A stretch of 64,000 nt of DNA. It comes from Pyrenophora tritici-repentis (Eukaryota > Ascomycota > Dothideomycetes > Pleosporales > Pleosporaceae). Shown here one piece after another: positions 32,856 through 41,374 of this stretch (positions within the stretch are counted from its first letter, which is position 1; each line of letters starts with the position of its first letter). The notes under the pieces were generated by a model. The model ran no database searches and was not told where the DNA came from. It saw only the letters and a program-made list of their open reading frames with translations. The stretch is from contig NC_089399.1 of the NCBI RefSeq assembly GCF_003171515.1, positions 1,922,001 through 1,986,000 of the forward strand. The letters are read 5' to 3'. A program made the translations under genes and the position numbers.

Positions 32856-35800
32856 CTACATAATGAGGCCTTCCAGTTGCTCTTGCACCTCCTTAAGCTC
32901 AATCTCTCTGAGCGGGGCTTCTTCGCGCTCGACGAGTCCCAGTTGATCAAGGAACCTGGCCCATTTATTGGCTGGCAGTGGCTTTGTGAACCCGTCTGCG
33001 ATCATGTTGTCAGACGGCACATACTCTACCTTGATCACCTTTCGGGTAACCTCCTGTCGTAGCCAGTGATTGTGTATGTCAACGTGCCGAAGCTTTGTTT
33101 GCAATTTGGCAACGTCTTCATTTACTAGACGGATCGTCTGAGTATTGTCGCACTTGATTGTGATAATTGGATTGCTTAGCTTTACCTGAAGCTCTTTTAA
33201 CAACCGCGACGTTAAGATTGCCTCCTTAGCAACTTGTGATAGGGCAAGCAGCTCTGCTTCTGTTGTTGATGTTGTCACAGTATCTTGCTTGCTTGCTCTC
33301 CAGGCGATGAGTCCTCCGAACAGCTTGATTGCGTATCCCTGCGAGCTTTTCCTGTCCAGTGTGTTGTCTGCAAACGACGCGTCACTTGCTACCTCGAGGC
33401 CATCGCCTCTACCGAGTTCGAGGGCTAGGGATTCTGTTTTCTTGAGATACAGGAGCACACGGTCTGCAGCGTCTTGGTGTTCTGTACTTGGATTGATTAG
33501 GAAGCGAGCAAGTCGTGATGTTGCAAAGGCTATGTCGGGTCTTGTTGTGACTGCAGCGAATAGAAGCGATCCAATCTTGCGTTGGTACTTGTTGACTTCA
33601 GCTGGTGCTGCGAGTCCTTCTCGTGGTCGGAGTTCGATGCCTGACATTGGCGTATCATGCCTTACATTTTGGTGGTTGATGAGTTGACTGATTTTGTCGA
33701 CGTATGCAGCTTGAGATAGCTGTATGGTCTTCTGCTTGCGATTGCGCATAACCTCTACACCGAGAAACCACTGTAAGTTGTCTCCTCCCGTACAAGCGTA
33801 TTTTTCTTGGATCCAGTTGATGGCCTTCATGGCCTCTGATTCTTGCTTTGAACGGTACGCAACGATGATGTCGTCCACATAGAAGAAGATGATAACTCCG
33901 TCTTTGATCATGCAGCATGGCTCCTGTGGTATTTGTTGAAACCCTATCGAAGCAAGAGTTGCGGTGAATTCTTTCTGCCACAGTAATGGTGAGATCCGGA
34001 GCCCGTAGAGTGCCTTTTGCACTTTGAGTAGAGTGCCAGGCTTCTGATATCCTTTTGGCATCCTCATGTATATTTCTCTGTCGATTGCAGCATGCACAAA
34101 AGCATTAGTGACGTCGTATTGTTTCAGCTCAAGATCGTATTTGGCGGCGATTGCCATAAGCATTCTGAATGAGCGTCCTGCCAATGTTGCTGCGTATGTG
34201 TCTTGGGAGGTGATGTTGCGTTGTTGGTCTCCCCTTACTACCAATCTTGCCTTGCATTTGATGAGGCGGTGATGCTTGTCGAGTTTGTAGGTGTATACCC
34301 ACATACAGTCTAGGATCTGGTGCCCTGCTCGTTTGACTGGTGATGCTTGGACCTCAGTCCATGACTTCATTTGTTGGTGACTCTGAAGGTGTGTCTTTTC
34401 TGCTTCCTTGAACATTTCGTATAGTGGATGGTCTTCTAGCTTTGAGTATGCTGTTGGGAGTGGCGGTAGCTGGTTGCGATGGGGCTTGATTCCCTTGGAT
34501 AGCAGTCTCTTCACCTGAGCCTTATCGATTGGCTTTCCTTCGTGTTGACCAATGTGTCCTGATTCGGTGCCGGCCATGAATGCGGCTGCCCATGGACTGG
34601 TCATTGATGTTGATTGGTTGGACATGTTCGTCATATCCTCGTTGTTCACCTCTCCTTGAACTAGCAAGGCCACAGGTGGAGGAGTTGGTGGCGGGGTTAG
34701 ATATGCCTCTACCACCTTCCTTCCTTGGTGGTATCTGGTTTTCTGAGTGCGCGGGCTCTCTTCCTGCGTCGTATCGTCCTCGTAGAACGTCTCGGTTTCT
34801 GGTTGTTGGCTCTGAGTACCTGGGAGTTCGACTGTTCTCACCCAAGTTGCGATTTCCTCTAGGGTGTTGTGCATGAGATTGTCCATCAGGTCCTCAGTCT
34901 TGCCGTTGAAGATTGTGTCTTCGTCAAACACTACGTCGCGAGTGCTGATTACCTTTGCCATGGATGGGATCCATATGCGGTAAATGTTCGTTGACTGGTA
35001 TCCCACTAGGTATCCAATCCAGGCCTTCGGATCTAGTCTCTGTAGCCTGGACTTTCCTCTGTGGGTGTCGTCTGTCATTGCGAAAGCCTTACACCCATAT
35101 GCTTTTAGGTGAGCTTGATTTGGTTTTCGAGGTCCGGTGACTATGCCGTTGATGGCAGCTGCGCGTGTAAAGAATATTTCGTATGGTGTCTTCCAATTGT
35201 TTGGGTAATTTGGCGTTCGATTGTATAGGTATACCGCCGCTCTGGTAGTTTCTGGCCAGAGTTCCCATGGAAGGTTTGCATCCAGTCGAATTGCGCGTGC
35301 CTTTTCTTTTATAACACCCCCTGAGCGCTCAGCTCCTCCGTTTTGAGCTTGAGTATCTGGAGCGGAGGGCTCGAGTTTGATTGATAGGGACGTGCACCAT
35401 TTTTCGACCTCTTGTTTGACGGTAACGATCTCGTTGTCAGTCTCGATGACTTTGACTGTGATGTTGAATTGTTTCTTCATGAACTGGACGAAGAGGCCTA
35501 GGAGGCGAATGATTGAGCGAGCCGGTCTGTTGTCCTTGAAGTAGAAGTCCCATGTGTATCGGGACCGTCGGCAAGTGATCAGCATTTGGCTCTTCTCCTT
35601 GGTGAAACTGCCGTCCTCATACTCATGGAAGTCGATGGCTACCCTTTCACCTGGCCCTTCGTCGTTCAGTCTAGGCGTCCTGCGTATTTGTCGTTTCGAT
35701 TTTGACCTGCCGCAGGCGTCACACTCCACGGTGGTGATGCCCTTGATCCTCACCCCCTCAGATTGCTGCACGAGGTGCTCGATCGCGGATGGCCCGGGAT

Positions 35801-36338
35801 GTCCGAGTCGTTTGTGCCATAGTATGGCAGTAGCCTTTTGTGGTGATCGTTTGGCTCGATTCATACGCACATGAAAGGCTGAAGTTGATGTAGTAGGTGG
35901 CTCGATAACCCATTGCCCATAGTGTTCCGATAAGGTGGCAATGGTTGAACCATCCCATCGTCGTAGGCTTGTCGGGTCTCCTCGATTGTCCCACCATATA
36001 CCTTGTCTTCGGAGCAGCCTGAATGATACGAGGCTGCAGAGGAAGTCTGGGCACCAGGCAACATTGCTTAGGTGTAGAATTTGTTTGCCCTGAGCCCCCT
36101 CTGCCGTCACCTTGACTGCTCCGTATCCTTGTATCCAAACCCTTGAGTTGCCAGCCCAAATGTAATCTCCCATCGCAGGCGGGCGTACGTCTTCGAGCCT
36201 TGAGAGGTTGTTGCAGATGTGCGTCGTCGAGCCAGAATCCAGGATGAATGCATCCTTTAATGGGTATCCTTGATTACTCGCATTGAATGCCGCTTTCATC
36301 ATGCCCTCGTCCAGCCTCGAGATCTCGCGTCCATCTAG
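32856..36338 (-). CDS. Copia pol: protease, integrase, RT, RNase H (after UGA readthrough)
   Basis: Open frame of about 1160 codons continuing from gag after one TGA; the first Met inside is at 36302. Aspartic protease active site LDSGSTTHICNN lies about 20 residues from that Met. Then GAG-pre-integrase (LWHKRLGHPG), integrase acids (AIDFHEY, IETDNEIVT, AERSGGVIKEK), and reverse transcriptase (YDVTNAFVHA, ALYGLRISPLLW, active site FYVDDIIVAY). RNase H follows (ASDASFADN, TEAELLALS, KCDNTQTIRLV, RHVDIHNHWLRQ). Order and length fit intact Copia pol. No frameshift or stop after the TGA. Confidence 0.95.
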   Translation of the reverse strand, partial: LDGREISRLDEGMMKAAFNASNQGYPLKDAFILDSGSTTHICNNLSRLEDVRPPAMGDYIWAGNSRVWIQGYGAVKVTAEGAQGKQILHLSNVAWCPDFLCSLVSFRLLRRQGIWWDNRGDPTSLRRWDGSTIATLSEHYGQWVIEPPTTSTSAFHVRMNRAKRSPQKATAILWHKRLGHPGPSAIEHLVQQSEGVRIKGITTVECDACGRSKSKRQIRRTPRLNDEGPGERVAIDFHEYEDGSFTKEKSQMLITCRRSRYTWDFYFKDNRPARSIIRLLGLFVQFMKKQFNITVKVIETDNEIVTVKQEVEKWCTSLSIKLEPSAPDTQAQNGGAERSGGVIKEKARAIRLDANLPWELWPETTRAAVYLYNRTPNYPNNWKTPYEIFFTRAAAINGIVTGPRKPNQAHLKAYGCKAFAMTDDTHRGKSRLQRLDPKAWIGYLVGYQSTNIYRIWIPSMAKVISTRDVVFDEDTIFNGKTEDLMDNLMHNTLEEIATWVRTVELPGTQSQQPETETFYEDDTTQEESPRTQKTRYHQGRKVVEAYLTPPPTPPPVALLVQGEVNNEDMTNMSNQSTSMTSPWAAAFMAGTESGHIGQHEGKPIDKAQVKRLLSKGIKPHRNQLPPLPTAYSKLEDHPLYEMFKEAEKTHLQSHQQMKSWTEVQASPVKRAGHQILDCMWVYTYKLDKHHRLIKCKARLVVRGDQQRNITSQDTYAATLAGRSFRMLMAIAAKYDLELKQYDVTNAFVHAAIDREIYMRMPKGYQKPGTLLKVQKALYGLRISPLLWQKEFTATLASIGFQQIPQEPCCMIKDGVIIFFYVDDIIVAYRSKQESEAMKAINWIQEKYACTGGDNLQWFLGVEVMRNRKQKTIQLSQAAYVDKISQLINHQNVRHDTPMSGIELRPREGLAAPAEVNKYQRKIGSLLFAAVTTRPDIAFATSRLARFLINPSTEHQDAADRVLLYLKKTESLALELGRGDGLEVASDASFADNTLDRKSSQGYAIKLFGGLIAWRASKQDTVTTSTTEAELLALSQVAKEAILTSRLLKELQVKLSNPIITIKCDNTQTIRLVNEDVAKLQTKLRHVDIHNHWLRQEVTRKVIKVEYVPSDNMIADGFTKPLPANKWARFLDQLGLVEREEAPLREIELKEVQEQLEGLIM

Positions 36339-36341
36339 TCA
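36333..36341 (-). promoter_or_regulatory. Gag-Pol junction: in-frame UGA CUA GAU, candidate stop-codon readthrough
   Basis: On the coding strand gag ends ...GTC ACT GAT TGA, followed directly in the same frame by CTA GAT and the open pol frame. UGA followed by CUAG is a well-known strong readthrough context. Candida Tca2 is known to separate gag and pol with an in-frame UGA. Confidence 0.6.
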
Positions 36342-37689
36342 ATCAGTGACTGAGTCCGGTGTTTGTGATGTCTTGATGTAGGGTGTAATCGATCGTGATG
36401 CCGTAGTTAGGCGTGGTCGCTTCGTTTCCAGGTTTGTTTCCTGTATTATTCTTTGTAAGTCTGCATCATGCTGAAGTTTGTACTGTACCAGCTTTGTGAT
36501 GTGTTTGTTCGGTTTGAACCAATCTGGGGTCTCCAAAGTTGGGTTGACATAGTAGCAGCTACTGATGTCATGGCGTTGTTCACAAGCAGGACATATATCG
36601 CCAGCTTCTGCTGTATTCCTTTTCTGGAATTGCTTGGACTTGTTGCCAGGTGCATTCATTTTGCGTTTGTTTGTTTGCCTTTGGTTTCCCTGGCTAGGGT
36701 TGGTAGATGGCGCTCTAATTTGCACACTTGAGGCGTCCCCCTGTGTGTTCGAGTCGGATTCACCGCTCGCCGCGTAGGCTGCTTCACCCGTCATAAAGGC
36801 ACTTCTTGATTTGCCTCGTGTTGGGTGAGCTAGGCTCATATGTTCGCGGAAGAGTTTCATCATCTGCCTTCTTTCTATATTGTTCCGGTCGCTTCCCGCT
36901 CCAGTGAATGTTGCCATCCATGCTGGGGCAATCTTAGAGACTGCTTTTAGGAAGTCGTCCACAACCAGCTTGCTTTGTATCACGTCCCCTATCTTTAGGG
37001 CTTCGGCGCGAGTTGCAGCTTGGTCGTATTCGCTGAGCCATGATTCCCAATTTTGCGGGCTTCTCATAGGTCTCAAGGAATCGTGGTACCTCTCTCGTAC
37101 CCTTCTGATCTCATCGTCGAGGTCTACTCCAACTGCTACCTGGAGGTTTGTGATCCAGGTGCGGAGAGTTCCATGTTCCTCAAAGCAGCTCACTTGGAGG
37201 TGTGGGCTAACTGTTGCATTCAGGTGTCTGATCATTGCCGCAATGTTTGTGCGTTCGTCTCGATAGTTTCGTTCGCGTATTTTGTATGATTCAAAAACCA
37301 TCTTGAATTCCCTTGAGTCCCCATCGTATGCCTCCTTCCCTCCGCTGAGAGTTCTGAGTATCGAGCTGGTATGGCTGGAGTTTGAACAGCAGGGTTGACT
37401 ATGTCAACTGTATCTTGTGTAGGCGCTCGGCATTGGCTCTCGCGGTTCGTGTAGAGGAGGATGGAGCTGATGATGTATTTCTCAGAGCAGCGGCTGGTTC
37501 ATAGTCGGATACGAGTGGAGGGAGAGGTTCGGTCGGCTTTGTACGAGGCTGAGTGTTGCCCGCTGGATCTACAATGTCCCAGATCTCTAGGGCTTCGCAT
37601 TGCATCTTGATTTGGCGGTACCAGGGGATCCATTTGCTCGAGTCGGTGAGGATGACTGTTGCGTCCCTCTGGCTCTGGTTTGTCGCCAT
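36339..37689 (-). pseudogene. Copia gag, two apparent frameshifts
   Basis: Starts at ATG 37689 (MATNQSQRDATVIL). A first block to about 37400 (SSKWIPWYRQIKMQCEALEI) is followed by a frame change near 37405 and another near 37345. The rest (KMVFESYKIRERNYRDER and onward) runs open to TGA 36339-36341. A Cys/His group CPACEQRHDISSCYYVN near the end takes the place of the usual CCHC knuckle. Both frame changes are 1-nt and may be sequence errors. Gag would form the virus-like particle. Confidence 0.8.
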
Positions 37690-37722
37690 TATTGCGTGTT
37701 CGTTGCTCGTTATAGAGGCAGT

Positions 37723-37734
37723 GAGACTCTTAAT
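37723..37734 (-). promoter_or_regulatory. Primer-binding site, probable half tRNA-Lys(CUU)
   Basis: On the coding strand ATTAAGAGTCTC follows the 5' LTR directly. It is complementary to a GAGACTCTTAAT anticodon arm as in fungal tRNA-Lys(CUU). Priming would start inside the anticodon loop, the half-tRNA mode known from copia, Ty5 and Candida Tca2. The tRNA match is from memory of the anticodon arm and was not checked against this genome. Confidence 0.55.
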
Positions 37735-37893
37735 TGTCAGATTAGATGAGATATTGCACAAAAGTGATGGATGTTCATGATTGATTGTTCTTCGTTCTAA
37801 GGTGCGCGCTGAGAGTTTTGTTCTGCTAAGACGCTAACCCGTTATTAGCTAGCGGTGTCGGCACTTTCGGCTCGACACGCCTGCTATCTGACA
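37735..37893 (-). repeat. Copia 5' LTR
   Basis: 159 bp, identical by eye to the 3' LTR. It should contain the element promoter. The next bases inward are the primer-binding site. Confidence 0.95.
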
Positions 37894-38047
37894 ATAACAC
37901 GTTAATGCTTACCTTTTGCTGCTCATAGTGGACTAAAAGAGAGTCCATAATCAAAAGAGATTGAGAGATAGACGATTTATCTCCCTCCGCGTATAGCGTT
38001 GCTGATGCAAATGGTTGTAAAAATGTATGTGCTTTTTGTAGTATATC

Positions 38048-41000
38048 CAAGGTTGTCAGTAATCAATATCTCATCAATATTGTTGTTTGATTTGTTTGAT
38101 TCGGAGCCAACCAACTAACCAACAGTTAGCCACTGTATTTCTGTCAATCAATCAACCAATCTTGAGAACAAAATGTTGATAGGATTGGTGTTGTTTGATA
38201 GTAAGCGAGGGAGGGGGATACCTAGGTGAGGCCTCTGGGATAGCTGCTCAACGACGAATTCTTAGTGTTGGATCTTGCTTACTAAGCCTACTCGCGTGTA
38301 AGTTATATGACCTAGGTTCCATCCCATCTCTCACTCACTCCAGGCTAGTACGTACGAGGCTTAGCGCCCACAACGCTAGCTGGCAGAGACATAGATCTCA
38401 ATTCCTGTAGCACAATACACAACACGATTCACACATGTTCCATTCCTAGTGCTACTGACATCAGGCTTATAACATTTAACAACACCTTACTTTCTCGCGG
38501 CTCCGGCTTACTTTTAGCCTTATCCATGCCCTCTATACCAGCAAAACGCAAGCCCGAGGCTGCCGAAGAAGCTGATACTCCCTTCAAGCGAGCACAACGT
38601 ACGCGCAAACCTACGCTCAAGGCGCTGTTGGGTGACGGCAGCCAGCCAACCCAGCCGATAGAGCTGCCAGAAAGTACGCCGGATCCGCCTACAGAGCCGC
38701 CTACAGAAGTTATCGAGCCGCCCACACGGGCTATTGAACCGCCATGTAAGCCTGTACAACAACCCGAGGAGCGCCCTCGGCGGGCATCACCACTGCCTAT
38801 TTTGGCTGCCTCACAAGCCTCTCGGCTCACTGATGAGCCAGCCTGGGAGTCGCAGTTAATGTTTGATAAGCCAGAGGACTCTATTGTACAGCCTTTAGCT
38901 TTCTCTAGCGCTGCCACTGAGGCTTCGGTGGAGGAGGATAGCGCTGTGAGCGTCGATTTTCGCGACTTTGAGGGCGTCGATTGGTCGCGATTAAAGGGGT
39001 TTGTCGCGCCGCTGAGCACTCCACGAGGCAAGGCAAGCTGGATTTTTCAACACGGCTGGCGTGTCTGGAAGGAGGGTACTCACCACCCAGATGAGTTGTA
39101 CTTTGTGTGCAAGTACTGTCATATTCATAAGCTACCTAATGGTGTACACCGAGTAACGAAGTCAACCACTGCCGCCAACGGGCACCTCCAGCTTGATAAA
39201 CCTGGTCATCGGCTCAGCAAAGACGGTCCAATCCTAAGCAAACCTCTCCGCAAACATGGACAACAATCACTTCGTCAGGCAGCTCTAAGCGGTGTCAAAT
39301 TTAGTCTAGAGGCGTACAAGACTATAGGAAACTTCGACGTACAAGAATTTCGGCAAGCAGCTGCGCTCTGGCTGGTCGACAACAACAGACCACTCCGCGA
39401 GTTTGAGACGCCGGCTTTTCGCAAGATGATCAGGCTTGCTAATCCTGAGGCAGAGGCGGCGTTATGGAGGTCTCATAACAGCGTGTCAGCGTTCGTGATG
39501 AGGTTGTACAGTTGGCTACGACCTCAGGTGGTGCGCGCGTTGGCTGAAGCCGAGAGCAAGGTACATATAAGCTTCGATGGGTGGACGACAAAAGGCGGCA
39601 AACGTGGCTTCTTTTCTGTAGTTGCTCACTACGCCAACAGTAAGGGCGCGATAGTTGACCTACCCATCGCGCTGCCGCAGCTGGTGGGTGCCCACACTGG
39701 TGAGGCGATAGCTGACGCTGTAACCAAAATCCCTGCAATCCTTCAGCATCAATCGCAGCAAACTCGGCTACTTTGTGCTCGATAACGCTTACAATAACGA
39801 CACCGCTGTTAACAAACTCGCCGCGATGTACCACTTTTCTGCCTCCGATCGCCGCCTCCGCTGCGCTTGCCACATACTTAACCTTGTTGGCCAAACGATT
39901 ATGTTCGGGAGGGATGCTGACGCGTATAACAACGCCCTGGAGAACACAAAGATGGAGGATTTTTACATGAAGGAGTGGCGGAAAGAAGGACCGCTTGGCG
40001 TGTATCTTGATATTATCAACTACATCAACCCGCCGAAGCAGTGGAGCATTTTTGAAGATTGCCAACGCGAGGCAGTTAACAGCATGCCCACAGGCGCCAG
40101 CGGCGGCACTCGCGAGCCAATTAAGCCGTGTGTTACACGTTGGAACAGCTATTACGACTGCTTTAAGCGCGGAGTTCAGCTCCAACAAGCTATCAACGCA
40201 TACGCCACGTACCACATTCGCGAGACTGAACAGGCTGACGAACAGGCAGCTATTAGAGGAAACAAGCTGCCTGATGTGCCGCGGTGGATGAGGTCAGACG
40301 GCCTTACGGCGGCTGACTGGGCGGTGATTACTGAGTACATGGCGATACTGCAGCCGCTCAAGTTTGCTACAGATCGCCTCCAAGGCCGCGGCAAGTGTGG
40401 CCGTTTTGGCGCACTCTACGAGGTGATCCCAGTATTTGAGAGTGTGATAACTGAGCTGGATGCACGCCTTCGGCCATACGAATCGGTCAACCACGAGCCA
40501 TCTGAGGCGCCCGAAAATCACATCCCGATCAACCTGCGAGCCGCGAGGCGAAAAGCGAGCAATTACTTTACTAAGATCCTCCAAAGTCCCATTTACTACG
40601 CAGCTACGGCACTATATCCACGATATAAAACATACTCTAAGCGCTTCTGGCGCAACAAACCTACACAATTGAGCACCGCGCACGCGAAGTTTCTGCGGGT
40701 TTGGGCTGCCTACAAGCCTGCCGCTGCTGCCACAACACCAACCCCTGCGCCAAAACCTACCATGAGCAGCTTTGACGACGCTATCGACGCTATACTAGAT
40801 GAGGACGGCGAGCATACAATGGAGGTGGAGGATGAGTACGATAGCTGGTTAAAAGAGCCTATATGGACGTCTGATCAACACAAGGAGGGTCCAACAGCTG
40901 TACAGTACTGGTTATCGTTGAAGCCGAAGTATCCACATCTTTCACGATTGGCGATCGACGTGTTGACTATACCCGCCTCCAGCTCTGATTGTGAGCGCGT

Positions 41001-41374
41001 TTTTGCGGGAACTGGCGATATAATTGAGCCACAAAGGCGGAAAATTGGCGCGCAGTTACTGGCTGCTTTGGTGTGCTTGCAACGGTGGACTCGTGCAGGT
41101 TTTACAACACCAAGCACGACAACAGCAGCAAAGCATACTGATGAGGAGCTCACGGAAGAGTTTGCGATAGGAACGTGGGAAGAGCCGCCTGCAGAATTGT
41201 CATAGAAACGTCCCTTCAGAACCTTAAGTCTATCAATATTCAATCAATCAAGCAACCAAAAATTGGCTCTTCAGTCTCATCAACTCAAACAAACAAACTG
41301 TAACCCTAAGAAATGAGCTAATCAATCAACATCTACGCCTCAAATGTTGGTTGTTTTGTTTGTTGACTTCTCTG
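38048..41374 (+). mobile_element. hAT-4 DNA transposon, TSD AGTATATC
   Basis: Inserted in the hAT-3 transposase. 8-bp duplications AGTATATC are at 38040-38047 and 41375-41382. Removing it restores the hAT-3 frame (DDWDILQKAH). Ends CAAGGTTGTCAGTAATC and, reverse-complemented, CAGAGAAGTCAACAAACA are imperfect inverted repeats. Length is 3327 bp. Confidence 0.9.
38526..41205 (+). CDS. hAT-family transposase (hAT-4), one frameshift
   Basis: About 890 aa from ATG 38526. Pro/Glu-rich N-terminus with repeated EPPT units; BED finger around residues 195-235 (YFVCKYCHIHK, His in GHLQLDKPGH); catalytic core SFDGWTTKGGKRGFF, LPQLVGAHTGEA, GYFVLDNAYNNDTAV, RRLRCACHILNLVG; dimerisation domain AIDVLTIPASSSDCERVFAGTGD near the end. 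One frame change falls at the CCC run near 39730: dropping one C makes the frame continuous. The frame is otherwise open. hAT-2 encodes a related but decayed enzyme. Confidence 0.88.

Larger units (their letters stand above)
32643..37893 (-). mobile_element. Ty1/Copia retrotransposon with identical LTRs, TSD ATAAC
   Basis: 159-bp LTRs (32643-32801 and 37735-37893) look identical by eye and have TGTCAGAT...ATCTGACA-type ends. The 5-bp duplication ATAAC is at 32638-32642 and 37894-37898. Length is 5251 bp and coding is on the minus strand. Next to the 3' LTR is a purine tract (reverse complement of 32802-32814). Next to the 5' LTR is a primer-binding site. Protease-integrase-RT-RNase H order makes it Copia. 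Identical LTRs imply a very recent insertion. It lies in an intron of the hAT-3 transposase gene. Confidence 0.97.

Noticed and set aside
38280..38350. tRNA-like B-box (GGTTCCATCCC) suggesting a SINE
   Set aside because: No A-box at proper distance and no cloverleaf; it lies in the hAT-4 5' region and recurs in a hAT-4-like remnant.
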